The notes below the pieces were generated by a model. The model saw only the letters and a program-made list of their open reading frames with translations. It did not search any database and was not told where the DNA came from. Positions 35,116 through 47,490 of a DNA stretch of 64,000 nt are shown piece after piece (positions within the stretch are counted from its first letter, which is position 1; the number at the start of each line of letters is the position of its first letter). Source of the stretch: Paguma larvata (Eukaryota > Chordata > Mammalia > Carnivora > Viverridae); contig CM057826.1 in assembly GCA_030068075.1 (NCBI GenBank), forward strand, positions 116,584,746 through 116,648,745, in the 5' to 3' direction. The translations under genes and the position numbers were made by a program.

Positions 35116-37027
35116 GGGGCTGACTGTATAGAGAGAGAAATATACGATATTTCTTTCTCTATATACGGAATATGTATATATTGCTTCTTGCAAATGCACT
35201 TATATAATAGCCCCAAATCTTAGTATTATAGTATTACAGCCTATATACTTAGTGTTTTAAAGAAATGTATTATGGAAAAACTTCAAACTTACACAAAAGT
35301 AGGGAGTGTTATTAAATCTTCATATATTCATCACCCAATGACAATAACGATCAACACAAAACCATCTTCATTTAACATACTTTGTGCACCCTCATTATTT
35401 TGAGCAAATCCAAGATACTTTAACTCTTCTTTTAAGATGAAACATTAAGATTAATAAGGATTTTATATTTAAGCCTATTTTGTTATGCAAAATGTTACCA
35501 ATACAAAAGTCCTATCTAGTTTAAGAAAACTAGAATTCAGCATTTTCCACACTGCCCATTCATCCAGTGAGCTTTGTGTTCTGTTTTTAAAGGCAAGTGA
35601 TACTAATAGTAGAGAATAGTAGTTACTGACATATAAGCCTTCATCACTATCTATGTTGTTTTTTTTCCCCTAAGTCAACACATATTTAATATTTGTAAAT
35701 ACTAAGTACCAATGGTTATTCCCCAGGACAGAAACTTCAAGTGACGGTTTTCCTATTTCATAGTGCATGCTGAATTAAAGCTGAAGCATGCTTTAATTTT
35801 TTTCCTACTAGATTAGGAGTAAGGAGTATTTGAAATCAGTATAACACCTGTATGTCATAATGGCTGTCCAGATAATGTTACCCCTATAGCCAGCATGTTG
35901 CAAATAGAATTTTTTGAGTCAGCTTCAAAGCTTATTTTTAAAGTCTCCTGGAAAGTCATTTATTACTTGGAATGACACTACGTTTAAAATAAAATAAAAT
36001 AGGGCACCTGGATGGCTCAGTCGGTCATGTTTGACTTCAGCTCAGGTCATGATCTCACTGTTCATGAGTTCAAGCCCCACATCAGACTCCTGCTGTCTGT
36101 GCAGAGCCTGCTTGAGTTCTTCTGTTCCCTCTCTGCCCCTCCCCCACTCCTGTGCACTCTCTCTCAAAAAGTAAATTTAAAAAAATAAAATCAAATAAAA
36201 TATTATCGCATTCCTTATAGCTAAAAGCTAGTAAAATATTCTTAGAACTTCCCTCAGCAGTTCCTGAGAATATTTCCCTAAACTGTCTCCCTTATCCAGA
36301 TTATTTCTAGCATCTAGGGTGGAAAATTGGGCCATAAATATTGGACAGTTGAGGAATAATTTTTATTTCCATTGTTTTGTCCTCACAGTGTTCATTCTCA
36401 GAAACCCCTCTAAGTGAACTGTGATTCTTCCTCAAAAGTGATCTTTAAATTCAAACAACCTCTACAAACATGTGATCTGGAAAACATAACCTCAACGGGG
36501 GGTTATCCTATCAAAGGAACAGACAAACAGAAGCAGAAAAGTCTGGGCTCTCGGTTTCTTCAAGAAGAACGCGTGTGTTTTCTCATTAATTTACCTCTAC
36601 AAAGGTAGTATCAACTGTATTTATTTTCGGAGGTATGTAAGAAGTTCGAATATATGTAGGAAGTTCACAATGGGGCCACTGAAGATAACAATAACAAATT
36701 TCAGGAATGGAAAATCACCCCTAAGAATTAGTAGTGAAACTGATAACCAACCAACCCCACCCAAATAGCCCATATCAATGCTCAATAATGAGAGCAGCCC
36801 CACAAAGAAGATATCCATTGACTCTAGGTTAATTTAGGTTAATTACGAGAAACTTGTATCAGTGATATAGCCAGTAAGTGCCTCCCATAGATGTTAGAAC
36901 AAAAATAAAGCCCAGTAAAAACTTAAAAGGTGAGAAATATGTTATCATGAACGTATCATACCTTAAGTGTAAACCTTAAAGAGAAAATCAAATCATTATA
37001 GAAAATAAAGGAAAAAATTGAACTCAC
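35116..37027. other. A9-B6 intergenic segment
   Basis: AT-rich with one SINE (36001-36200) and a small inverted repeat AGAAATAT-ACG-ATATTTCT near 35145. The stray EC3 fragment lies at its high-expression-side edge (35019-35115). No other gene seen. Confidence 0.6.
36001..36200 (+). repeat. CAN-SINE
   Basis: Head AGGGCACCTGGATGGCTCAG, CT-rich part and an A-rich tail. Confidence 0.87.
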
Positions 37028-37048
37028 TGGAACAAAGAAGTATTTTCT

Positions 37049-37261
37049 TTTTAAAAAAATTTTTTAATGTTTATTTCTGAGAGAGAAAGACAGTGCGAGT
37101 GGAGGAGGGGCAGAGGGAGAGTGAGACACAGAATCTGAAGCGGGCTCCAGGCTCTGAGTTGTCAGCACAGAGCCCAAGATGGGGCTCGAACCTGTGAACC
37201 ATGGGATCATGACCTAAATTGGAGTTGAATGCTTAACCAACTGAGCCACCCAGGCGCCCCT
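37049..37261 (-). repeat. CAN-SINE in the 3' end of the A9 exon
   Basis: Reverse copy ending GAGCCACCCAGGCGCCCC. The target-site duplication AAAGAAGTATTTTCT (37034-37048) / AAAGAGGTATTTTCT (37262-37276) lies in the last codons of A9. Confidence 0.92.
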
Positions 37262-38416
37262 AAAGAGGTATTTTCTATAGGAAACCTGAAATCATCTGAA
37301 ATGCAGGAAAGCATCAGCATGTTGTCATACTTGGGCTGGGGAACAATCGCGTGACTCTCTCAGGAGCCTGCCCTGAGAAAGGCTTCCTGGGAATAGGTCT
37401 GCAGGAAAACCCACACCGATCCATGCCTACAGAGTGAGAAGGAGGCACACCCAATCCAAGCCTTGCAACCTGGAGCAGATGTGAGATGTGCCAGTGCCAC
37501 AACCTGAGCACCAGTAACACGTGACAAGGATAAGGAAGATGAGGGACACTGCAGCCACTGTCACCACCAACTATAAGGTGAGGTCTGAGATCTCTGGGTA
37601 GGTGGAGACCTCCAGACTATCAAGGTCAGCCAGCCCATCTGGGATGCTGTGGGCCAAGGCCACAGTGAGGGTGAAAGTGTCCAAGAGAGGGGGCTGGCCT
37701 TGGTCCTGGACCACCACCTAGGCTCAGCTTCAGCCAGGCTCTGTCCAGCAGGGCTCTTGCAGTGTACACCTTGCCTGGTACAGTCCCACCATGAAGAGCC
37801 CTGGCTCACTGGCCTTGAGCAAGCCTGGTGGTCTGACCGAAGTCTCTGTCTACAGCCACCTTGGTCACCAGGTAGCCAGGTTCTGTGGAGCAGGGTACCA
37901 GTTCCATGACAGTGGAACATATTAGTGGGGAGAGTAAGGCACAGGATTTCTGGCACACTGTCCTTTTGGTCCAGCACAAACAAGTTCAGTGACATGTTGC
38001 TGGTGTATAGTGAGTTCCCACTGTCACTTGCCTTAACTGGCATCTGAGATGACAAAACTGCTCATGTTGAAGGGATGCAGTATGCAGGTCATACAAGTGT
38101 GTCGGATTTGGAGACATAGGACGACCCCTTGGATAGTGTCCTCAGCCAAGGAGTGAATAACCTGGGCATTCTTGTCACTGTTGGGGTCATGAGCAGTCGC
38201 TGAGAGATGAAGGTTCTTCTATGGTTGTCTTCAAGGAGACAGACTGAGTACAAGTTTTCAGTACTGTCATTGACAACGATCACATGCAGGATGACGTAAA
38301 ATTTCTGTCTGTTGTGGTCCCCGTCACATTATATTCAGAAGTTTCTTCTCTGTGAAGAATTCGTACTATCAACGATCTATAATAATCTATTGACTTTTCT
38401 AATTGAAAAGGTAAAT

Positions 38417-38545
38417 AATAGAGCACCTGGGTGGCTCAGCCGGTTGAGTGTCTGACTCGTGATTTCAGCTTGGGTTATGATCCCAGGGTCATGGGATCAA
38501 GCCCTGTGCTGCTGTCCGTGCTGAGTATGGAGCCTGCTTGAGATG

Positions 38546-38577
<32 letters not shown>

Positions 38578-38654
38578 ACCCCTCCACCAATCACACTTTT
38601 GTGCTCTCTCAAGGAAGGAGAAGGAGAAGGAGAAAAGGAAATAAAAGAAAAAAC
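38417..38654 (+). repeat. CAN-SINE inside A9 EC4
   Basis: Forward copy (GAGCACCTGGGTGGCTCAGC) with a perfect 12-bp duplication GAAAAGGTAAAT at 38405-38416 and 38655-38666. A8 has the uninterrupted site at about 48843-48854. Confidence 0.94.
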
Positions 38655-40020
38655 GAAAAGGTAAATCATGAGGTTTGTAACAGACAACTTGACCATTCTT
38701 CCCCGAATCTCGGTCATGCTCATTCAAAAAGGCAATTACTGTTCCGGGAAGAATATTTTCCAAGACTGGACTAAACAGAGATGTAATGATCACTTCTGGT
38801 CGATTGTCATTTACATCTTCCACTGAAATGAGCACTCTGGTCCTCCCCAAAAGTGCCCCCACATCTTCAGCTTGTATTTCCATCTCATAAAATGCACATT
38901 CTTCATAATCTAGACTCCCTGCTGTTGATATTTCCCCAGTTTTCTCATTAAGATGGAATAACGGAGATTGCTTTTCACTAATTTTCCAGAATCTATAGGC
39001 CACTTCTCCGTTGGCTCCCTCATCTGGGTCACTGGCGCTCACAGTAAGCAGCAGGGTGCCTGGGACCACGTTCTCTGGAACTTTCACTCGGTAGATCAGT
39101 TGAGCAAAAACCGGAGCATTGTCGTTTGCATCCAGCACTGTCACGTGGATGTGCACTGTGCTGGAGCGACGCGGGTCACCACCATCAGAGGCGATGAGGG
39201 CCAGATGGTGAGCAGCCTCTTCCTCTCGGTCCAGGGCGTGCTCCAGCACCAGCTCTGGGTGTAGATTTCCATCGTCTCCAGTTTGCACTTCCAGTGAGAA
39301 ATACTGATTGGGGCTGAGCTGGTAGCTCCGTAAGGAATTCATGCCCACATCTGGGTCCACAGCCTCTGGGAGCGGGTAACGTGTTCCAGGTGCAGCGATT
39401 TCATTAATTTTTACTTCCCAATTCTCGGCCTGGAATTTTGGTGCACTCTCATTTACATCAGTTACTTCTATTTTATTCCATAAAGTTTTACCCGTCTTCC
39501 ACCAGGACTTCAATGTTAATTAAACACCGCACGCTCTGAGCACAGAACTCCTCCCTGTCTATCCTGCCTTCAGTGACCAAGACAAGCCACTTCGCAGGTT
39601 CAGAACGAAAAACTGAGTCCTGCTTCTGGAGATGATGCAGACTCCATGCTCCAGTAGCCCCAGATCCTTGGAGATATTCCCCTAGGATACAGCCTTCTTC
39701 TCTCTCTGGCCCTGGTCTCCCATAGCCTCCCCAGGCACAGCAGAACAAGTCCTTTGTGGTGTGGGCGGTTCAGTGGAATGGCCATAGTTGCTTCGCTGTG
39801 AATATTGTTTTTCAGAATGCTTTTTGTGCAAATTGACTCCTTAGGTTCTTTTTACTTCCTCCAGATTATGATGATCTTTTTCTTAAGGAGAAACCTCACC
39901 CCAAGTTAAGAAGGTGAGTTTTGTTGCAGCTCTTGCTGAGGTTTGTGGCCTCTGTGGGGCTCTGTGTAGTTGCAGATCTGAACATCCGGATGGAGAGCTT
40001 ATTGAACTTTTCTTAAAGTT

Positions 40021-40044
40021 GGTGAATAGTGGTGCTTAGAGCCC
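40021..40044 (-). promoter_or_regulatory. Decayed CSE of PCDHGA9
   Basis: The plus strand reads GGTGAATAGTGGTGCTTAG at the position expected for the element, about 240 bp upstream of the A9 leader. Both core CpGs of AGCGGCGCT have become TpG, giving AGTGGTGCT, so the gene-sense CGCT core is lost. This fits long-standing silence of A9. Confidence 0.8.
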
Positions 40045-40757
40045 TAACCTGTGATAAGTAATACTTGATTATAGATGACTGAGAAAGAAAATACTCTTCT
40101 ATGATTGTAGACTTGTTTCACTGCTCCTTGTATTCTCATTTCAAAAGCAATTACCATTTCTGGATATGTTAGTTGAACGTGAAGTGGAATGGAACTTCTA
40201 TTAAATGTATTATTAAATTGCCATTTTTTCTTAAAATCTAATTAACTTACTCTTGGTAGAATTTTGCTCTCATTAATCTTACTTCAGTTTTATAATGTTT
40301 CAAAATCTTTCTACATGTCTGCAATGTGCAATCCTCTTTGGAAATTGAATTTTTCTTAGTTTTATATGTTATACTCATATACATATATTACATAGTTATA
40401 CTGATGAATATATACGGATTATTCACTTTGAAGTTATTTTATAAGGTTAATTTATTCAGATCGTAAATTTGCTGGAGTAAGCTTTCCTTTTCGTTCACGA
40501 AAATAATTTTAATTAGGCAACAGTAATAGATTCTCTCACCCAATATTGCTAAATTTTGAAAGGATTGTTTTTTTTAAGTTGCATATTTGTGAATATTAAA
40601 CTTTATGCTGGTTTATTTTTTTTTTACTTTTCTACATGAATACATAATCCATACACAGGGTATGACATTTGGAATATTCAAATAAACTTATATTGAAAAG
40701 CAAGTTTCCATTTCACTCCTTCCATAAAGAAATTATGCGGTTTTAAAGTATTCTTAA

Positions 40758-40974
40758 GGGGCGCCTGGGTGGCTTAGTCGGTTGGGCGGCCGACTTCGGC
40801 TCAGGTCATGATCTCACGGTTTGTGGGTTTGAGCCCCATGTTGGGCTCTGTGCTGACGGCTCATCAGAGCCTGGAGCCTGCTTGGGATTCTGTGTCTCCC
40901 TCTCTCTCTGCCCTTCCCCTGCTCATACTCTATGTCTCTAAAGAATAAATAAACGTTAAAAATTTTTTTTAAAA
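40758..40974 (+). repeat. CAN-SINE
   Basis: Head GGGGCGCCTGGGTGGCTTAG with a perfect 13-bp target-site duplication AAAGTATTCTTAA (40745-40757 / 40975-40987). Confidence 0.93.
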
Positions 40975-41104
40975 AAAGTATTCTTAAACTTCCTACTGTA
41001 AAGGTCACTTAGATCTGTAATAATTAGAGAAAAAGAACACAAGATGTAGAACCAATGATTACCACTAAAAAGCAAAAAGTGTCACCATAAGAAATTATTT
41101 CAGA

Positions 41105-41292
41105 GGTGCCTGGGGGGGCTCAGTTGATTAAACATTCAACTCTTGATTTCACTCAAGCCATGATCTTATGGTTCATGGGACTGAGCCCCAAGTCGGGCTC
41201 TGCGCCGACATCAGGGAGCCTGCTTGGGATTCTCTCTCTTTCCCATTATCTCTGCTCCTCCCCACCTCAATAAGTAAACAAACTTAAAAGAA
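41105..41292 (+). repeat. CAN-SINE
   Basis: Head AGGTGCCTGGGGGGGCTCAG with an AAAAGAAAAAGAAATT tail. Part of a SINE cluster reaching to about 41607. Confidence 0.85.
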
Positions 41293-41307
41293 AAAGAAAT
41301 TCTTTTA

Positions 41308-41607
41308 GGGGCACACGGCTGGTTCCATCAGTTGAGCATGTGACTTTTTTTTAAAAGTTTATTCAGAGAGAGAGCACGAGCAGGGGAGAGGCGGAGTGAG
41401 GAGGAGAGAGAATCACAAGCTGGTTCTACACTGTCACACAAGCCTGACACAGGGCTCGACCCCACAAACCTTGAGATCATGACCTGAGCTGAAATAGTCA
41501 GATGCTTAACTGACTGAGCCACCTACCCGCCAAGAGCATGAGACTCTTGATCTCAGAGTGGAGAGTTCAAGTCCTATGTTGGACCTAGAGCATACATTAA
41601 AAAAAAT
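41308..41607 (+). repeat. Short SINE split by another SINE
   Basis: Forward element in two parts, 41308-41345 and 41534-41607. The break is filled by a reverse SINE, and the duplication GAGCATGTGACT / GAGCATGAGACT marks the insertion site. Confidence 0.8.
41346..41533 (-). repeat. CAN-SINE nested in another SINE
   Basis: Reverse copy starting at a T-run, with GCACGAGCAGGGGAGAGGCG, ending CTGAGCCACCTACCCGCC. Confidence 0.85.
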
Positions 41608-42448
41608 TATTTCAGAAATTTGTAAAGAAATCATTTACTGAAGCAGTGACTAAGGGAGACCAAGCAAAAGATTGATATTTAAGAAATGACAACTTCGAGC
41701 ATAAAATTAGTAACTTGTGCCACAAGAGTGGAAAATTCAGGATGACATCAAGTGACAGAGACAACACCATCTCCTTTTTTTTTTTGTCAAGTGTCCTTTT
41801 TAAATTAACTATATAAGTAAGAGGAGAATTTTGCATTCAAGAAAACTTGAAGGAACACAGATAATGATTTGAACCTTCTAATGAGTTTACTGAGTCTCTC
41901 TTTACCCTCTCCCCACACGCTATTTTTCTTACAATTTTAGGGCATTCACAGAGTCATGACTAGGTAGATATAAAGGACTAGACATGAGGAATAAACATAA
42001 AAAAGATGGAAACTGAACCAGTGAATTCAGTGAAGGAAGAGAGCTAGTTGTAATTTCTTTGCTTTAAAGGATGAATTAAATGATTGCCTATTTAAATTTA
42101 ATGGTTTAACTTACATGTAACAAAAATTTAAATATTTTAAATAAATGAGGCAACATTTGGTAATTTCATTACCTTTGAAAAAAGCAATAAGAAATTGATA
42201 TACTTCTGCTGTGACACAAGGAGCGCACTCTCCCTACTTGTAAATCCGAACTTGGTGCGATAACTCTATTATATGTCACATAACTACTCCCAAATCACCA
42301 CTCTCTCTAAAGAATCGAAGTACAGCTTTCTGATGAGCTATAATATCCTTAAGACAACTCACTGATCTTAGAAACGTAACATATTTTCATATAAATATGA
42401 AAAACTAGATATATGACGAAAAGGAGTAGACACTTAAATATAACTCAC

Positions 42449-44860
42449 CGCCATTAGAGTTTCAGGATGGGAAGTCGAATCGCTGGAATTACAAAGTGGA
42501 AATATGGCCCCAGATGAATCACTGCAAAGTAGTATATCTTGTCCTGAACTCAACTGCTCATTACAGTTTAGAAAATTAAACTCTGTCTTTCCAGTTTGGG
42601 CAACGCACAAATTGTAGGAATAAGGCAAAGTCCCTTCACTGTAGTTGGGAGGAACCACAGGTCCAGACTTGACACACAGACCAGGCTGAAAGCAGCCCCA
42701 GGCAGCGGGACTGGAGGAGCGGCGCAGGCGCAGGGCCACCGCCAGAATCACCGCCAGGAGGAAGAGCACCGAGATCAACGCCAAGGCCACCACCAGGTAA
42801 AACTGCAGCTCGGCCTGGGGGTCAGAGGGCTCCGGACGGTCGCCGACATCGGGCAGTACTTCTTGTAGGCTGTCAGCGAAAACCAGGTGCAGCGTGGCGG
42901 TGGCCGAGAGCGGCGGCTGTCCCCCGTCCCGCACAGCGACCAGCAGGCGCTGGCGCGCCGCGTCCCTGTCGCCCAAAGCACGCGCAGCGCGCACCTCGCC
43001 CGTGCGCAGCCCCAGGCTGAAGAGCCCGGGCTCGCTGGCCTGCAGCACGTGGTACGACAGCCAGGCATTGTGTCCCGAGTCGGCGTCCACCGCCACCACC
43101 TTGGTGACCAGGTAGCCGGGCTGCGCGGCGCGCGGCACCGTGTCGAAGAGCGCCGAGCCGTCGGGCCCCAGCGCCGGGTACAGCACCCTGGGCGCGTTGT
43201 CGTTGCGGTCGCCCACCAACACGCGCAGGCTCACGTTGGCGCTGAGCGCGGGCGAGCCCTGGTCGCGGGCCTGCAGCGTCAGCTCGAAGACGCGCAGCTG
43301 CTCGTGGTCGAAGGCGCGCTGCGCGAACACCACGCCGCTCTGCGTGCTCACGGACACGTAGGACGCCAGCGCGCGTGGCTCCAGGTCGCTGGCCACGATG
43401 GAGTAGGAGACGTGGCCGTTGGGTCCCAGGTCGGGGTCGGAGGCGCTGATTTGGGCTATAGAGGCTCCAGGAGGGTTGTTCTCCATCACGTGAACCATGT
43501 AGGAGGGCTGGAGGAAAACCGGAGCATTGTCGTTGACGTCAGTGATGATCAAAGTGACACTTGTGCTAGATGAGAGGGGCGGCTTTCCCCTGTCGGTGGC
43601 TATGATGGTGACATTGTACTCTGGGGTCTGTTCTCGGTCCAGAGTCCCATCTATTACCAATTTATAAGAATTTTTGGATGAAGAGATTATCTGAAAAGGA
43701 ACTTCACCCTCTAATCGACAATTAACCTCCCCATTCTCTCCGGAATCTTGATCATATATTTTAATCAAAGCAATTAGCGTTCCCGGCGTTGCGTTTTCCA
43801 AAATCATTTCGGCTAGAGAATGGAATGTAACTTCTGGGCTGTTGTCATTTTCATCTTGAATATTAATTTCAACTGTACATTGTGCAGCCAGTCCTCCGCC
43901 ATCCCTCGCTTCCACTACTATAGAATATTCCTTGATTTCTTCGAAATCCAGCGTTCTTAGAGTTGTAATTTCCCCGCTCTTTGAATTCAGACTGAAGACT
44001 TGCCCGGTCCTGTAGAAAGAATAAGTGATTTCCGAGTTGACTCCTTCGTCTTGGTCAGTGGCTGATACTTGCAGCACTGTGGTGCCTGGGGGCACGTTTT
44101 CTGGAAGGCTTATTCTGTATACGTTCTGGTTGAATACAGGCGGGTTATCATTGGCATCAGTGACCTGGATCCGGAGCTCAGTGGTGCCACTCAATGTTGG
44201 ATCTCCGCCATCCAAGGCAGTCAGAACTAAACGATGGTAACTCTGTTGTTCCCGGTCTAAACGTTTCTCTAACGCCAATTCTGGGTATTTATTACCATCT
44301 TGTTTCTCTTTATTTATTAATGAGAAACTAGGGCTGAGAGAGAGTTTATAATTCCGTAGAGAGTTTAAGCCAATATCTGCATCTTCCGCCGCTTCTAATA
44401 TAAACCGTGTCCCTGGCATAGTAGACTCACTTATTTGCAGTTCAAAGGAAGGTTGCGTGAATTTTGGCGTGTGGTCATTAATATCTTCGATGTCCACACT
44501 CACGTGATAAAAGTTCAATGGATTCTCAGCAACAGCCTCAAATTCCAGAGCACAGGCTGGCTTCTTCCCACAAAGCTGCTCCCGGTCTAGCCTGCCGCTC
44601 ACCAGTAACTCGCCGCTCTTGGCGCTCACAGTGAAGTAAGGTTTTTCCGAACTGATACGCAGTTGTCGAGTAGGCAACTCTTGCACGCTGAGTCCCAGAT
44701 CCTTGGCGAGGTTCCCCACCACCGAGCCCTCGGGCATTTCTTCGGGAATCCTATAGCGGATCTGCTCTGAGAGCGCCGGGCAGAACAAAGACAGCAGGAA
44801 GGGAAAGAGCACCGGCCGCCTCTCAGCCCAGCAGCCCCTTTCCCCAGCGCCGCTCCCCAT
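42449..44860 (-). CDS. PCDHGB5: Protocadherin gamma-B5 variable exon, intact
   Basis: Homophilic neuronal adhesion receptor exon with 804 open codons from MGSGAGERG to donor GTGAGT (42443-42448). An in-frame ATG 27 nt upstream (MSNLRGAKG) is shared with B4. The layout is signal peptide, EC1-EC6, TM helix (FYLVVALALISVLFLLAV) and a tail with PPNYSEGTLPYSYNLC. Unlike B4, EC3 reads RTGQVFSLNSKSGEIT and EC2 has a different middle (ADIGLNSLRNYKLS), so B4 and B5 are separate genes that share converted 5' and EC5-TM tracts. The exon ends ATG GCG at the donor. It lies between A8 and the dead A9. Confidence 0.95.
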
Positions 44861-45088
44861 CCCTTTGGCTCCCCTCAGGTTGCTCACCGGCCTGCAGACG
44901 CCGGATTACAAATAATATCTGTGCTGCAGATGTCCGGAGCTCCGAACCGGCTATATTCCCTGCGTGAGGGTCAGGGTTCCCTCTTTTCCAGAGGAGGAAG
45001 TGGTGTAAAGGCTCCAGCTAGCGAGTCTGATACAGGGAAAGCGCGCTGCGGCTGCGCGAGCGGACCGCCAGTGCCCAAGCTCTGCACT

Positions 45089-45114
45089 TTGGCCAACAGC
45101 GGCGCCCACAGTCC
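45089..45114 (-). promoter_or_regulatory. CSE of the PCDHGB5 promoter
   Basis: The plus strand reads TTGGCCAACAGCGGCGCCC, about 235 bp upstream of the B5 start. It lies inside the 730-bp block shared with B4. Confidence 0.88.
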
Positions 45115-46990
45115 GCACTGGGAAACTGCAGGCCCCGCTGCTTCAGTTTAACCTACCATCATCACAATCCAGCACCTAACTCAACAAGCCATGTTTTAAT
45201 GTTAATATATTTAATATCTTAAATTATAAAGCTCTCCTTAAGATATATTTTCTCTTGTTTCCAAATTATTAGAAATGTGATGACTTTTTATATAAGCCTA
45301 CATATAATGGTCCATCCATTTCACCCGACTACAAACATACATTGAACTCTTGCCTGGTACTAAGTAGTGCCCTTGTCAGCGGTGATATAACAATGAAACA
45401 ATGAATAAGACATAGCTCTTGACCTTAGAGATTTTATCATATACTAACTTAACAAATTCATTTATCTTTATTAGGTATGACATGTGAAACAATCTTAATC
45501 TTCTTTCATTGATTCCTAAATGTTTCCCCCAACATTTCTATATTATGTATTTAATATCATATGTATTAGAGAATGCCAACACTGCTGAAAATTATTCTGT
45601 AAACTTGTGCGGTTTCATACCAACTCTCAAACATCTCCTTCTTCTGATAATATCAATACTCTTTTTAAAAATGTTTTCTACTCTTTTGGCTACCTAAGGA
45701 AGTATTCATCAAAAAAGACCTGTCCCTATGACGTAGCCAAGAGATGATTTACTCTACCTCCTTCTTCATATCTCAAAATTACTTGGCTTATATCATACCC
45801 AACATACTACATAAACTCATTCTTAAAAGTTATTGGCAAAATGTTTATCTATTCTTCAATACAAAGTCACAAAGGGATATTTAGTAGACCACATGACTTC
45901 CTGATCTATGTACCTATGCAATGCTGAAGTAATGACTTTGGAATTGAGCTTATGGTAAGTTTATTTGCATAAATTTCCTGGATAACTACCATTTGTTCTA
46001 ATTATTTTACTCCATTTGTTGAAACTTTTTAACAATCAGTGAATATTTTGAACAAGGGTAAAGATTGTCGTGTCTATCAGGGCAAGTTTCCAAACACTTA
46101 AAATCTGCAAAGTGTCAATAATATAGTTGTTATTCTCTCAGATGACTGTGCACCCAAACATTACAGAAAATATGAAGTTAATTCCCACCCACAGGATGTG
46201 CAAAATACACACAATCCTTGGGAAATGCCCTTTTTATAACTAACAAATGATTTATTGTGTTTTCCACTCTCGTGATGACGAATCAAAGGTTAGCACTGTT
46301 AAACTGCTGTAACAAGGAATACAGAAGACATATAATACAGGTGGAATCATTTCTAATTAAGTTGATGAGAGCTTGTTTAGAATATGTTTACATGAAACCA
46401 CTTTTCTTAAAACCAACAATCTCAAACCCTCTCATCAAGAGAACATAGCATATTTCACATGGCCACCCAATCAAAACAGCTCACAGGAACTTACTGAAAA
46501 CATGTTCTTCAATATGCTACAAAATGACATTTTATATCAAGTAGGATTTTGTTGTTTTTATTTTGGAGGGGGAGTGATGGATATTTTAGGCTTTAGATTT
46601 TATGTCTCTTTAGTATGAGCTCTTGGAGACCACTGACACATAAGGGAACCATGCTCACCTACCACCAAAATCCATGCTTTCTAATCTATTGAAGTTTTAA
46701 AGTAAATAAGTATTAAAGTTTTTAAGGGTACTGATCTAAGCACAAGGTTTATAGAAGAGGTTTAAAATGAAGAAATCTTCAAAAGCCTAGAAAACTTCAA
46801 GACCGTCAAGATCCAAATGCTAAACAGATTTCTAAAATTCTGAAATGTATTTTACTTTTACTAAGCTAATGCAAGAGTTTAAAAGACTCAGTTATATATC
46901 CCCTATTTATACAACAAACTTACCATATGTGGTTGGGTAACTACTTCTTAAGTGAATGAATGATAAGTGATAATTATAGTAACATACAGA

Positions 46991-47102
46991 TTTTATTTTT
47001 CAAAAAATTTTAAAGTAATCTCTACATGTAAAGTGAGGCTCCAACTCAATACCCAGAGATCAAGAGTCGCATACTCTACCAACTGAGCCAGCCAGGTGCC
47101 CC
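46991..47102 (-). repeat. Short tRNA-type SINE
   Basis: Reverse copy: TAAAGTAATCTCTACATGTA to CTGAGCCAGCCAGGTGCCCC. Confidence 0.83.
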
Positions 47103-47265
47103 ATAAATGGAAGATGTTAAAAGGTTGAGAATTGACATTTAAACAATCTTGTCCGAGCCTTTGGAGGGCAAATGAAGCAAACTATCATGATTAGAGCTCA
47201 ATTTTATAGTATCACCATTAAAACAAACCAAAAACTCTGTGGTACACTTTTAAAAAATATTTCGG

Positions 47266-47490
47266 GGGCGCCTGGGTGGCTCAGTTGGTTAAGCCGCCGA
47301 CTTCAGCTCAGGTCACGATCTCACGGTCTGTGACTTCGAGCCCCACGTCGGGCTCTGTGCTGATGTCTCATCAGAGCCTAGAGCCTGCTTCAGATTCTGT
47401 ATCTCCCTCTCTCGCTGCCCTTCTCATGCTCACTCTATGTCTCTTAAGAATAAATAAACGTTAAAAAAATTTTTTAAAAAATTAAAAAAA
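47266..47490 (+). repeat. CAN-SINE
   Basis: Head GGGGCGCCTGGGTGGCTCAG with a 14-bp target-site duplication TAAAAAATATTTCG (47252-47265 / 47491-47504). It lies about 100 bp 3' of the A8 donor. Confidence 0.93.

Larger units (their letters stand above)
37028..39785 (-). pseudogene. PCDHGA9: Protocadherin gamma-A9 variable exon, dead copy with two SINE insertions
   Basis: Decayed gamma-A exon between B5 and B6. The leader (MAIPLNRPHHKGLVLLCLG) is followed by frame breaks in the signal/EC1 region near 39590-39700. A readable stretch from about 39500 to 38670 covers the end of EC1 through EC3. A CAN-SINE sits at 38417-38654 in EC4, flanked by a duplicated GAAAAGGTAAAT. EC5, EC6 and TM (38400-37500) contain many indels and stops but are still alignable to paralogues. 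The tail is degraded, and a second SINE at 37049-37261 splits the last codons. The donor GTGAGT survives at 37022-37027. The readable EC2-EC3 part is about 98-99% identical to A8, so it was probably refreshed by conversion. It cannot encode a receptor. The number 9 is from gene order. Confidence 0.9.
40045..42448. other. B5-A9 intergenic segment
   Basis: AT-rich with four SINE copies between 40758 and 41607, two of them nested. No gene seen. Confidence 0.6.
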
